From Cyanophora paradoxa (taxonomy: Eukaryota > Glaucocystophyceae > Cyanophorales > Cyanophoraceae): 64,000 nucleotides of DNA. This document shows positions 22,201 to 33,204 of the stretch, one piece after another. Where the stretch lies: NCBI GenBank assembly GCA_004431415.1, contig QPMI01000470.1:417379-481378 (forward strand), read 5' to 3'. The notes under the pieces were generated by a model. The model was not told the origin of the DNA. It searched no databases and saw nothing but the letters and a program-made list of their open reading frames with translations. Position numbers and translations under genes: made by a program. How positions within the stretch are numbered: the stretch's first letter is position 1; every line of letters begins with the position of its first letter.

Positions 22201-25200
22201 GCGTCCACGCGCAGCAGCGCGCAGGCGAGGCCGTACACGTCCAGGTTCCGCACCTGGGGGGGAGGGGGGGGGGGGGACGTCAGTCGAGGCCTGGGGTGGG
22301 GTGGGGGCGGTGGGGTGGTGGGGGAGCCTAGGGACGGCGGGGCGCGAGGCTAGGGACGGCGGAGCGCGGGGATGTCAGTCGAGGCCTGGGGTGGGTGGGG
22401 TGGGGGCGGGGGGGTAGGAAGGGGGGGGGGAGGGCGGGGGCGTGAGGAAAGGAGGGGGGGAAGGACGGATTCGAGGAGGAGGGGGATCTCAGTCGGGGCC
22501 GACCAAATCTAGATCGATCTTTCTGGAAGGGGCCGGGGGGGACGGGGGGCCGGGGGCCTTTATAGAGCTAGAGCCTTATATAATTATAAATTTAATTTAG
22601 AAAGCCTAAATCTCGGTCGGCGCCGGGGGGAGGGGGGGGGGGGGGGGCCGAGGCCTGGGCGGTCGCTGGGCGGTCCTACCTGGGAGGGGGCCGGGGGGCC
22701 GGGGGGACGGGTAGGGGGGGCAGTAGGGGTGGGGGGGGGGGGACAGGGGGGGGGAACGGGGAGGGACGGACCTCGCCAGCGTCGGCGCCGCCGGCCCTCA
22801 GGTCGGGGCCCTGTCCCAAGAAGATCCCGTGCTGCAGGGGAAAATGAGGGGGGGGGGGGGCGAAGGGGGGTAAGGGGCAGTTTAGGGAGTGGGGGGGGGG
22901 GTCAGAGGAGGGGAAAAGGGGGCCCGGGGGCGAGGTACCATGTCGCTGCCGACGTGGGGGTCGTACCCGTGCTGGCCGCCCCTGAAGTACTGCGGGGAGA
23001 TACAGTGTAAGTAAACTCGCCGGCTGCTTTAGAGCGGTTGCGCGCGCGGCTGCTTTAGAGCGGTCTCGAGAGAGCGTTTAAAGCCTAAAAAGAGCTTGAG
23101 CCTTATATATATCCAGATCTAGATCTAGATTCCTCTGGGCTTGCCTCCGGGTGCGCTGCGGCGGTCTTGGAGTCGGTGAGGGACCAGCCGACGTCCGCGA
23201 TCCCGATGAAGCTCTGGATCCGCGGCTGCGGGGACGGGGCGCGGTCGGCGTGAGTGAGGCCAGAGCTTCATGAGGGCGCGAGCGATCTTAGCCGAATCTT
23301 AGCTCCTAGGGCGACCGTTCTTTTCTCTAGGGCGACAGCTCCCCTAGACCTGATCTGGGTCGTCCCGGGGGCGAACGAACGTTCTTCTGGTAGTGCAGGC
23401 GCTCCGGGATCATCTGCTTCTCGTAGACCACCAGCCGCGGGTGCGCCTGCGCGAGCGAACGAAGCTTCGTTAGGACGAGCGGACGCAGAGCTTAGACTCT
23501 GTCTCGATTTTGTCTACGCTTAAGAAGGAGGGCCCACGGTTAGATAGAACAGGAGAGACTAGAATTGAGATAACAGGCTTCTTAAAAAGAGCTGAAGAAA
23601 GAGAGCCCAAGATCAAACAGGAGATTGTAGCGCACGGCCTTGAGCGCCGCGTAGGCGCCTCTTAAGTTAAGAAGGGCTTAAGTAAGAAATTCAGGCTTGA
23701 AAAGAAATACAGTCTTCTTAGTTAAGAAGGGCTTATGTAAGAAATAGAGGCTTAAGAAGCTCGCGGCGCACGGCCTTGAGCGCCGCGTAGGCGCGGTCCT
23801 CGGCGGCCGTCCCATCTAGAATTGGGATCAAAGGCTTCTAAAGAAGGGCTTAAGAAATTCAGTCTTCTTATAAAGGGTTTAAGAAGAAATACAGTCTTCT
23901 TAGGCGCACGGCCTTGAGGGCGGCGTAGGCGCGGTCCTCGGCGGCCGTCCCGTTGGGCTTGATCGCGAGCACGGGGCTCCAGTCCACCACGAAGAGGCCC
24001 GAGGAGGGCCTGCGCGCGCGCGCGGGGCGCGTGGTCAGGTTCGTTTTTTGAGATAGGCTCTGGAGCCTAAGTTCAAGGGATCGAGGGGTTCAGGGATCGA
24101 AAATCAAGCTGAGCTAATCAAGCTGAGGGATTTAGTGGCTATTGCGAAACGTCTGAGACGGGGGCCTAGGACAGAATCAGGACTTCGACCAGGAGCAAGG
24201 CCTGCCTCGCCTCACCTCACCTCGAAGGAGACTAGGACCTGGCGAAAGCCGCGGGCCCGCGGGCGCTAGATAGAGACGGCCGCCTAGGACAGAATGTCTC
24301 TGGGACGGGAGGCGAGCCGCGGGGCCGGGCCGGGGGCGCGGTCGCCTAGGCCTTAGACCGGCCTTAGGCGGTCGCCGGGGGGGGAGCTAAAGCGTAAGAC
24401 CTTAGAGCCCAAGCTTAAGTAGGCGCCTCCTCTACATACATCTAGGGGCGGCCATCTACGCTCGAGCTCACGAGCCAGTCGGAACAGGGGGGGGGGGGGG
24501 GGGGACTGGGGGGACGGGAAGAGGGGGCGGTAAGGGGGGGGGGGGGGGGGGGGGCGGGGGCAGCACCCGAGGTCGAGGTAGGAGTCGAGGGTGACGACGC
24601 GCTCGGGGCTCAGCGCCGTCATCCCGTGGTCTGCGCGCCCGGATCGATCAGGCGAGCGGGCCAGGCGGGAGCCTAGCGAAGGTTCTGGGCTTAAGGTCTG
24701 CGCGCCCGGCCGGACCGGACCGGGCCGGGCCGGGCCGGGGCTCAGCGGCCGAGCGGGAGCAGAGCGAGCGAGGGAGGAAATCATGTCTTAGAAGGGGACG
24801 CCGCCGGGCGGGGAAGACCCGAGCCCGGCCGGCGCCGGGGCGCAATGAAGGCGCCATAGGGCCGCGCGCGCCCGGCGGGATGGCCGGAGCCCTATCCGAT
24901 GACTATCCAAATCTATGCGAGCAGCAGCAGCAGCTGCGGACGGGCGTGCGAGCAACGCTCGCGTATGCCGAGCTAAATAGTCTAAACTTAGAGTTTTTAG
25001 CTCGGCATACGCACCGGAGACGACGAGAATGTTGACCTAAGATAGCCTAAGAGATAGCTAACAGATAGCTTAGGTTTTCTAGTGTAGATAGCCTAAGATA
25101 GCCTAAGAGATAGCTAACAGATAGCTAGATAGCTAATAGAGATAGCCTAAACTTAGTGTTTCTAGCTTTCCTAACAGAACAGAGGAGAGGCGTGCGGACC

Positions 25201-27400
25201 GGAGACGACGAGAATGTTGACCTTGTCCGCGAGGCCGCGGATCCGCAGGCCCACCAGCAGCAGCCCGATCGCGTCGTCCACCTGCGAGGACGGGATGGAT
25301 GGATGGATGGATCAGAGGCTTCGATGCTCAAAAAAAGGTTGGGCTTAAGCAGATCAAGCTCGGGGTTGGGCTCAAGAGCACAAGCTCAAGCGCGCATAAG
25401 CAGCTCGGGACGGGCCGCGGGCACCTGGCGGACGGCCCTCCGGACCTCCTCGGAGTTCGGCCCGAACTCGTGCCCCATCCTGCCCCCCGGCAGTGAGCTT
25501 GAGGGGAGGCTGAAACCAGAAACTAGAGAATAGAGCGGACTAGAGACTAGAGCTGGGACAGTGAGCTCGAGGGGAAGGGGAGGACGGGGAGGGGGGGGGG
25601 GGGGGGGGGGGCGGGGCGGGGGAGCGGGGAGGGGGGCGGGGGGGGGGGGGAGCGGGGGTGGGGGAGCCCCAGGTGGGGGCTAGTTGCCCAATTTGAGCTA
25701 GATCCAATATGGTAGTTCCAATATGCTATGAGGGGTGAGGAGGAAGGACATGCTGGCTAGCGTCCCGACTCGAATCAGGTTAAAAGGGGCACGGGCGCAC
25801 GAAGCGAGCTCGAGGGGAAAGAGATGCTGGCTAGTGTCCCCACCCGTCCCGAAATAGAATGGGAGGGGTACGGGCGGCGCACGAGTCGACGGGCTCCATG
25901 TAGAGCGTGAGGAAGGAGGGGCGCGTCGCCGCCGGCAAGTCAAGCCACGCCAGCACCTGAGGGGGCCTGAGACTACCAGCAGATGCAGATGTCGGAGATG
26001 CTTGAAGGAGATGTTTAAATATGCTTAAAGAAGATGCTTAAAGATGCTTAAAGGAGATGCTTGAAGATGCTTGAAGAAGATGCTTAAAGATGCTTGAAGA
26101 AGATGCAGAGGGCCCGCGCGGGCGGGGGGACCCCGAGACAGGCGATAGAAGCTGGCAGGGGAGGAGGCACCTGCTGCACCCGCTGCGGGCGTACCCCGGG
26201 GTCAGCTCGGGCTGGGAGAGAGGGAAGGGGGGTACGGCGCGCCTTCTCCATGGACATCGCGCCGTCGTAAGGCAGCCAGAGAGAGGGGCGTACGCCCTAC
26301 TTTGGGTAAGAGGGGGGGAGGGGGGGGGGGCGGGAATGAGGCGGAGGGGGGTACCCTGATGGCGGCGGAGCTGCCGGGCCAGAACACGGTACCCGAGCGG
26401 ACGCCCTGCGTCTCGGCGCTGCGCGCGCGCCGTTTAAAGGCAGGCAGCCGCCGCCGGGCGGGGTACGCCGCACCTGACCCAGAGGGGGGTACCGCCCCAC
26501 CAGCGCCCGTCGTCCGTCGCGTTCCGATCGGACAGCGTAAAGTGGCCCAGCACGGGATCGTACCTGGGGCCGGTAAATGGGAAGGAGTAGGGAGAGAGGG
26601 ATGGAGGGGAGGGGGGGGGGGAGGGGAGGGTACGCGGGCGCACATGTTGTTGGAGACGATGCCGTGGTTCTCGGGGTACAGGCCCGTCACGATCGTGTAG
26701 TGGTTCGGGAAGGTCTGGAGGGGTAGGGGCGGCTCGGCGCCGGGCGAGGCGGGGTGGGCCGGGGGAGGGGTACCCCCTCACCTTGGAGGGGAAGACGGGT
26801 ACGAATTTCGACGCGCGGAAGCCGCGGCGCGCGATGCTGCGGAGGTTGCTGGACTCTTCGTGGTACTTTTCGAGGTAGTCCCACCTGCCCGCGGCCGTCG
26901 GGCCGGCCGCGGCGCGTCGGCTCGCGGACGGAGCGAAGCGGCGAGCTCGAGGGCGGGAGAACCGGAAGCCGTCGAGGGAGACGAGGATCAGGGGCGTCCG
27001 CGAGATGCTCTTCAGCTGCGAACGAAGCCGAGCTTCGTTCTCTTGAAGTCGGAGACTCGGGAGGCGCGCGCACCGGTTTGAAGTAGCCGGCGAGGAAGAG
27101 GCCGGAGAAGACGATGACCACGACGACGACGACGACCGTGCAGCCGATGAGCACCGCGCGCCGCCGGGCTCCCAGCGTCGGTGGCGGTCCGAGGCCTACC
27201 GGGGAGAGCGCTCGGGCGATCAGCTCGGGCCGATCGATGCCGTGCGGCTCCCGGCAGCGCCCGCCGCATCGGCACGTCTCGCACGCGCCTAAACCGGTTC
27301 CCGCCGCTGCTGGGGCGATTGCCACGCCCTCCTCAGCTTGCAGGAGCGCGTCCTCCGCCTGCACGGCGGCGCACGCGGCGATGTCAGAGCGCGGAGCGGT
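22146..27400 (-). CDS. ENPP-type nucleotide pyrophosphatase/phosphodiesterase, type II membrane protein
   Basis: About seventeen exons give a near-complete ENPP. The N-terminal exon (about 27380-27075) has one membrane segment ([19 protein letters not shown]). Then [10 protein letters not shown] (26996-26958), [38 protein letters not shown] (26715-26643), [13 protein letters not shown] with [33 protein letters not shown] with MEPVDS (25955-25882), [11 protein letters not shown] (25485-25425), [16 protein letters not shown] with [20 protein letters not shown] (24632-24570), [61 protein letters not shown] (22990-22940), [11 protein letters not shown], and [15 protein letters not shown] to the stop at 22146. 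The zinc ligands and nucleophile of the family (D in DGF, T in TFPNHY, D and H in DSMGH, DH in SDHGM, H in QHGYD) are all visible. Such enzymes release nucleotides or phosphate from extracellular substrates. The start codon is not resolved; it shares its 5' side with the thioredoxin gene. Confidence 0.85.
22255..22930. repeat. G-rich intron block with repeated GTCAGTCGAGGCCTGGGGTG
   Basis: ENPP introns here are dominated by G runs. The word GTCAGTCGAGGCCTGGGGTG occurs near 22279 and 22374, and TCTCAGTCGGGGCCG near 22487. They are probably locally duplicated intron sequence. Confidence 0.6.
23635..23960. repeat. Triplicated ENPP exon edge
   Basis: GCGCACGGCCTTGAG(C/G)G with GGCGTAGGCGC/CGCGTAGGCGC occurs at about 23633, 23766 and 23905. 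The third copy is the true exon end (reading [13 protein letters not shown] on the minus strand). The copies are separated by AT-rich CTTCTTAAG-type sequence that is itself repeated. Confidence 0.85.
25005..25225. repeat. Duplicated donor-side exon edge of ENPP
   Basis: ACCGGAGACGACGAGAATGT plus TGACCT occurs at 25011-25036 and 25198-25223. Between them lie repeated AT-rich words (GATAGCCTAAGAGATAGCTA twice). Read on the minus strand, the copy carries the exon end VNILVVS and a GTGCGT donor. Confidence 0.85.
25985..26106. repeat. AGATGCTTAAAG minisatellite
   Basis: About ten imperfect copies of a 12-15 bp unit (GATGCTTGAAG / GATGCTTAAAG) run in an ENPP intron. Confidence 0.85.
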
Positions 27401-27721
27401 CAGGCAGCCCGGCCGAGAGAACGGGAGAGAGGCTAGTCGTATGCATGCTCTGTACGTGTGTATGCCTGTGCGTGCGCTCGAACGGAGGGCGCTTTTGACC
27501 GCGCACCCTCGCTGAACGCGCGGCGGGAAGATCTGCTGGGCGACCGAGGCCGCCCGGCGGCGCAGCCGCCGAGCGCGGTGCCGGGGCGTCCAGCAGATGT
27601 GCGTCCTCGTCGCCCCCGGCGGGCTGGGACATCGAACTCGGCTTTGCAGGGGTAGATGACACTTCGTTCGGTCTTCGAGCGCCCTCGCAAGCGGGAGGGC
27701 CAGACGCGCAGCAACCTGCAG
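27400..27721. promoter_or_regulatory. Bidirectional 5' region between ENPP and the thioredoxin gene
   Basis: The divergent ENPP (-) and thioredoxin (+) genes have their first recognisable coding sequences about 340 bp apart. No clear TATA box is visible. The region is GC-rich and may include non-coding first exons. The shared-promoter role is inferred from layout only. Confidence 0.3.
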
Positions 27722-29541
27722 ATGAGCTTCGTGGCATCCTTCGCGGCGCTCCTCGGCCCCGCCGGCGTCCAGTGCACGCCGGCCGGCAGCGCGTGCCCAA
27801 CGGCGACTCCGCACGCTTCCAGCCCCTCTCTGGCGGGCGGCCCGTCACGCAAGAAGCTTACTAGCGGAGAATCAGCAAGTTCAGCATTCGCGTCTGTCCG
27901 TAGCGGGTTCTCCGCCGGGACCCTGCGTTTCGTCCCGTCGGCGTCTCGGGCAGTTTCTTGCAGGTTTGAGGTCGCTCCGGTGCATGTGCAGCCTACGGTG
28001 GCAACGTCCATCCCGCCCGTGGCGACGACCCCGGCCCGCGGGGACGCGGAGGCGGATGCCAGCAAGCCGCTCGCTGTCGCTTCGCCGGAGGAGTTCGACG
28101 CTCTCGTGAAGTCGACGAAAGGCGTAATTGTTGCGGATCTCTACGCCCGCTGGTGCCGCAAGTGTGAGTGCCCTAATACCGCGCGTATGATAGAACTCGA
28201 ACTGGCCAGCGAGAGTCGCGCGGCTCATGCGCATGCAGTCTTCGCTCTCTTTGCATCTATTCTTTGTGTATTGATGGTTTGTTCTGCATCCGTTCGCAGG
28301 CAAGGCCTTCGCGCCCAAGTTCGAGCGGCTCTCGTACGAGTTCGCAAGCGACGCTACCTTCGTGACTGTGGACGTCAACGCCGTAGCCGTGCGTTCACGC
28401 AGCGATCTTATCTGCCTGGACGCACCGCCTCATCCGCGCGCCCGACGCCCGCCCACCCACCTGCCCGCCGCGCAGGACCTGCCTGGACGCTTCGAGATCA
28501 AATTGCTCCCGACCTTCGTGTTCATCAAGGACGGCAAGGTCGTCGAATCGTACGTCGGCGCTGAGAAGAGTGACGCTGTCCAAGACCACATCCGCAACGC
28601 CGTGCAGGCCTACCGGTACCCCGGGCCCTTTCACCAGCCCCCCTTCCTGAGCGGCGTACCCCTCTAAGCGTCCCGTTCGCAGGAGCGCCGACTTCGCTCC
28701 GCCGGCCGACGCAAAGGACGCCGTCCCCGCCCCGCCCCCGGAGGACGAGGCAGACACGGGTACGCTTTCTTCCTGCCCGCCCGCGCCGTACCCCGCCGAG
28801 TCCCCCCCCCCCCCTCCAGATTGGAAGTCGCTTGCGGAGCGGATCAGCGGCAGCCTGAAAACGACTTCCCCCACCCCATCCCCCTCCCCTGTCCCCGAAT
28901 CCGAAGTCCGTACTCCCGTCCCCATGGCGATGCCCCCCCCCCCTCCCGCTCCCCCTCGCCCTCCCCCCCCCTTCCCGCCTCTCCTCACGCGCTTTGCTCT
29001 AGCCCCGAGTGACGGAGATCCGTACCCCCGAGGAATTCGACGCCCTGGTAGGGGGGGATGCCCTCGTCGCCGTCGACTTCTACGCCAGCTGGTGCCGGAA
29101 GGTGTCCCTACCCCCCTTGCTCCCCCCCCCGAAAGAAGTTAATCCGTACCCCCGCCAGTGCAAGTACACGATGCCCAAGTTCGCGAAGGCGAGCGCCCGG
29201 CACAGGGACGTTAAGTTCGCGGCAGTGAACGTGAACGAAGTGGCCCGCATCCCTTCCGACGCCGGCGTCAAGGCAGGCGTACCCCCCTCCGCCCTGTCTA
29301 TCTCAGATCTTTTAATTTTCGGTACCCAGGTCATGCCCTCCTTCCAATTCTGGCGGAAGGGGGAGAAGCTCGGCGGGTTCGAGGGGGCCCCGAACGGTTC
29401 GCCCCCCCCTCCCCCCCTCCCCGCCCCATAGTGAAGCCCGTACCCCCGCCCCCAGTGACGCCCGTCCGCTCGCCCGCCCGCTCGCCCACCGCAGACTTCG
29501 ACGCGACGATCAAGGAGCACATCGACCGCTTCTCGGCGTGA
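27722..29541 (+). CDS. Tandem WCRKC-type thioredoxin, probably plastid-targeted
   Basis: Two thioredoxin domains are joined by a proline-rich linker. The start at ATG 27722 gives a hydrophobic N-terminus (MSFVASFAALLGPAGV) and a Ser/Ala/Pro-rich leader, typical of organelle targeting; an in-frame ATG at 27656 is the alternative. Domain 1 reads PEEFDALVKSTKGVIVADLY, then WCRK with the second Cys split by an intron (donor 28164, acceptor 28299), KAFAPKFERLSYEF, TVDVNAVA, and LLPTFVFIKDGKVV. The linker includes DWKSLAERISGSLK. Domain 2 reads TPEEFDALVGGDALVAVDFY, ASWCRK, intron, CKYTMPKFAKAS, FAAVNVNEVA, VMPSFQFWRKGEKLGGF and ends DFDATIKEHIDRFSA. Plant WCRKC1/2 thioredoxins carry the same motif in one domain and are chloroplast proteins. 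Both domains keep both cysteines. All introns are short and C-rich with GTACCCC words. Confidence 0.85.
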
Positions 29542-30683
29542 GAGGGCCCGGCCGGCCGGCGCCGTCTTGTCTTGTACCCCATGTTTGAATATGTGTGTGT
29601 GGTAGCAGCGTGTGGCTGCAGGCATCCGAGGCCTCCCGTGGGGCGGCCCTTGTCCCCTCAGATCAGATCAGATCAGATCAGATGCGCAGATCCTTTTTCA
29701 TCAGTTTTAGCACGCTTTCAGGTGTACACTCCGCTTCAGTCAGCCGCTTGAACTCGAGCATTCGATACGTAGCGTTGCCCTTTGTAGCTATCATGCATAT
29801 GAAGCCCTTTAATGTCTAATGTGTAGCTATCATGATCAGAGCCCAGAATATGTTTTGGGTATTCAATTTGTACACCCTTTAATAGTATGAGCTTTGAGAA
29901 CACAGGTATTTAGATCTGGGAGACTTCGTGCAATATTCCTATCGGTATCATTGCTAAAGTCACTGAGTATCGATCAATGGTATATACGTATCATGATCAA
30001 TTAAAATGCAAGGTCGGCATGCGCATGCGGCTGAGGGCGAGCAGGTCGCACCGGCACACGCGCGCCCCGCAGGATCTATATAGCTAGCTATATATCTCCA
30101 GGTTCTCATGATCAAAGTCCCTACGCCCTGTCATAGGCGTAGGCGCCCCCTCTTCGACACAGATTTTCCCGAGGCGTAGCTATAGGGGGTGGGGCTCGTG
30201 AGGGGTGGGTGTGGACCCGGGGGGATGTGGCATCAGGAACATGTACAAGTGGATGGAAAAAAAAGTATGAGTATCATTTCGAATCGCGGCCACAAAGCTA
30301 TATATATATAGGAGCATGATATCGATCGATATCATGAATATATTAATTCGAACGCTCCGGATCCCGCGGCCGCTGATGTGGTTGCGATATCAATCGGCTC
30401 GCTGCGAATTCGAATCCGCTTCGTCTGCCGATCTTCGCCCAAGGCTTCGAATTCCTCTCCGCGGCCGGATCCCGGCATCGCCGGGCGCTGGCCGAGGCCG
30501 AATCGCACAGCGTACCCCTAACCGCTTCCTCGTCGAATCCTCGAAAGGTTCGACGTTTCGACAGCTGCCCCGCACATCGTGTCGCTGCGCTCGCTGCAGG
30601 ATCCAGAGGTCGCGCGACGATGCCTTGCATCTGACCCATCTCAGCGGCGGAGCGGTGGAGCTCCACTTCCGCGAAGGCGCAGC
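29542..30683. other. Intergenic region, no gene seen
   Basis: This is the 3' flank of the thioredoxin gene and the 5' flank of the first F-box gene. It holds a (GATCA)n run at 29655-29685, AT-rich segments with TATATATA, and an AT/GC mosaic near 30300-30480. Several TGATCATG palindromes occur. No conserved coding phrase is seen. Confidence 0.5.
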
Positions 30684-31781
30684 ATGGGCGCCCGCAGCAG
30701 CTGCACCGCGCCGGCCGCGCCCGCCCCATTCGACGCGCTGGACGACGCGGTGCTCGGCGGCATCCTCGCGCGGCTTGGCCCGGAGGGAGCCTGGCGTGCG
30801 CGGCTCGTGTGCCGCCGCTTCCGCGCCGCGGTCGAGGGCAGCGCGTGGCCGTGGCCGGCGCTGCGCGTGCGGGCGGCGCGCGCGGAGCAGCTCGACGCGC
30901 TCGACGCCATCCTGCGGCAGCGGCGGCTCCGGCTGAGCGGCGGCGCCGCCCTGCACCTCGTCCTCGCGCCGGCGCCTCGCGATGGTGCGCCCAGCTTCAG
31001 CGATTCGGAGGCGGCCCCCGCCGCCCTCAGCCGCGCGGCGGCGCGTCTCGTGGGCGCCGCCGCGGCGGACGCCGGGCTCGGCTTCGCCTCCGCCCGCGTC
31101 GCGTCCGAGGACCTGGAGCGCGAGGCGGCGCGGGCCGGCGCCGCCCTTGGCCTCGGCCTCGGCCTCTGCCCCAGCGCCGCGCTCTGCCGCCTGCAGCGCG
31201 AGCGCGTGGAGGCCGTCCTCGCAGCCGTCTCCTCAGCTTTCTCCGCCGCCTCCGCCTCCGCCCCCGCCTCCGGCGCCTCCGGCCTCGCCGACCTGACCTT
31301 CGCCTTCGCCCCCGCCATCTGGGCCGAGCTCTCCCCGCCCTCCGTCCTTGCCGCGCTGCGCGGCCAGCAACTGGGCCCCATCCTCGAGCGCTTCGACGCC
31401 TCGGGCTGGGGCGTATTCGACGCGCCGGGCTGCGCGGCGCTGTCGGCCTCGCTCCCGCGCCTCCAATCCCTAGCCATCAACCTCGACGACTGGAGCGCCC
31501 TCTATGGACTCGCAGCGCTGGCCCGCCTTCAAGAACTCCGCTGCGTGGCGCGAAGGCCCGGCGTCCTGGGCGACGGCCTCGCCGCCCTCGCCGCCGGCCC
31601 CGCCGGTCGCTCCCTCCGCCTTCTCGCGTGCCGCCACATGTGCGTCGTACCCCCCGCGCCCCCGGCCCCCCCCCCTGACCTGCCCTCTCGCCCCAGGGAC
31701 GGCGGAGCGGTGCCCTGCGGGCCGGAGGCCCCCGCGGCCCTCGCGGCGATGGGCGACCTCGAGGTCCTGGAGCTCATATGA
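30684..31781 (+). CDS. F-box protein 1, leucine-rich C-terminal part
   Basis: From ATG 30684 an F-box motif reads FDALDDAVLGGILARLG and AWRARLVCRRFRAAVE (about residues 14-55). The rest is Ala/Leu-rich with repeated LRR-like helices (LPRLQSLAINLDDWSALYGL; LARLQELRC; MGDLEVLELI). One intron at 31640-31696 (GTGCGTCGTACCCC...CCCCAG) splits a Met codon and joins in frame. The stop is at 31779-31781. F-box proteins bind SKP1 and recruit substrates to SCF ubiquitin ligases through their C-terminal repeats. It is paralogous to the gene at 48438 (same DALDDAVLGG core). Coding-like sequence continues beyond the stop (31860-32060), so further exons cannot be excluded. Confidence 0.72.
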   Translation: MGARSSCTAPAAPAPFDALDDAVLGGILARLGPEGAWRARLVCRRFRAAVEGSAWPWPALRVRAARAEQLDALDAILRQRRLRLSGGAALHLVLAPAPRDGAPSFSDSEAAPAALSRAAARLVGAAAADAGLGFASARVASEDLEREAARAGAALGLGLGLCPSAALCRLQRERVEAVLAAVSSAFSAASASAPASGASGLADLTFAFAPAIWAELSPPSVLAALRGQQLGPILERFDASGWGVFDAPGCAALSASLPRLQSLAINLDDWSALYGLAALARLQELRCVARRPGVLGDGLAALAAGPAGRSLRLLACRHMCVVPPAPPAPPPDLPSRPRDGGAVPCGPEAPAALAAMGDLEVLELI

Positions 31782-32109
31782 GGCGCTCGTGCGAGCGCGC
31801 GGCGCCTCCGGTGAAGCCTTCTCCGCGAGTAAAGGGTCCGCCCGCCCCGCCCCGCACCGCGCCGCCTCTCGATCTAGGTCTGGTGGACAAGCTGGAGCCT
31901 CGAGCCGCTTCCGGCTTGACGGCCCACCGCAGAGCTTGCGAGACCAGCGCAGAAGGAGGGGGCGCCTCTCGGGCCCCGGGGCCCGCCTCGCTGTACCCGA
32001 CGCCGGGCGGCGCCGGCGTGGGAGGGGGCGCGGAGGCGTCGCCATCCAGGCGCGAAGCGCCTGCAGATGGCCTACGGGCGCGTCCGCGCACGCACGGGGC
32101 GGCGGGGCG
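31782..32109. other. Spacer downstream of F-box gene 1
   Basis: GC-rich sequence with open plus-strand frames (for example around 31880-32060) but no recognisable domain. It could be further F-box exons or untranslated sequence. Confidence 0.35.
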
Positions 32110-32720
32110 GATCGGTACCCCCGGCCCCTTCTCCAGCTCCCCTTCCCGAGCGGCGTACCCCCCGAGGAAGAGGCCGACATGGGTACGATTTTCCTTCCAC
32201 TCTGCCCGCGCCGTACCCCGCTGAGTCCCCCCCCCCCCCCCCCTCTCCAGGCTGCAAGTCGCTTGCGGAGCGGATCAGCGGCAGCCTGAAAACGACGTCC
32301 CCCACCCCATCCCTCTCCCCTGCCCCCGAAGTCCGTACCCCCGTCCCCGCGGCGATGCCCCCCCCTCCCCCCCCCCCCCCTCTTTTCCCTCCTCTCCTCA
32401 CGCGCTTTGCTCTAGCACCGAGTGACGGAGATCCGTACCATATCCGTACCCCGGAGGAGTTCAACGCCCTGGTGGGGGGCGGGCGGGGGGGGGGGAGGAG
32501 GGGGAGGGGGGGGGCACCCTCGTCGCCGTCGACTTCTACGTGAGCTGGTGCCGGAAGGTGCCCCTACCCCTCGCTCTTCTGCCCGCCCCCCGCCCCCCTT
32601 CCCCCCCCCCCCCCCACACCACCAACCCCAACCAGTCATCTCCTTCCCCCCTCGCCAGTGCAAGTACACGACGCCCAAGTTAGCGAAGGCGAGCGGCCAG
32701 CACAGGCGAAGGGGCAGCGC
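32110..32720 (+). pseudogene. Truncated copy of the WCRKC thioredoxin gene
   Basis: This block is a near copy of 28620-29230. It contains the linker exon (GCTTGCGGAGCGGATCAGCG, then AAAACGACGTCC), the C-rich introns, the TPEEFNALVGG exon interrupted by an expanded G tract (32475-32517), VAVDFYVSWCRK and CKYTTPKLAKASGQH. Homology stops at about 32705, after which unrelated AT-richer sequence follows. The first thioredoxin domain and the C-terminal half of the second are missing, so it is a partial segmental duplicate rather than a working gene. Confidence 0.8.
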
Positions 32721-33204
32721 CCCCTTCATCATCGTCGCTGGCCATGGCCGGCTGCGAGCCTGACTACAGTGAATCGAAAACGAAACGAGTATTATTTTCG
32801 AAAACGAAGCCAACGAACGAGGGGCTGCTTCAACGTTTTAGCGCGCTGCTGCTGACTGCTGACTGACTGACGCGATGTGCCCCTGTTTTTCCTCCCTCCT
32901 AGGCCTCCCCCGGGTAACCGCGCGCGGTCGCGGGCCCCCCTTGAGAACAAAGCGCGGCGCCGGCCACGTACACCCTCGCGCCTATTATTGATTATCGAGC
33001 GTACAATCATAAAAAGAACCGTAGAACAGTCTCTTATAATATATTTAAGAGCGGCGTCGATCGATATCGCACACCTCAAATTAAACAACATGCACATGTC
33101 ATCCCTAAGAACTAGCTGTCTTCTAACATGCACCTGTCATCCGCTGTCTAGTGAAAATCATATAGTACATTTTCATTAACATTTAAAATTGCAAGAACAG
33201 TCTC
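32721..33204. other. Intergenic stretch, no gene seen
   Basis: The stretch is AT-richer with TAAAAAG and ATCGATATCG words. It lies between the thioredoxin pseudogene and the 3' end of F-box gene 2. A repeated CTGCTGACTGCTGACTGACTGA word lies near 32848. Confidence 0.4.
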
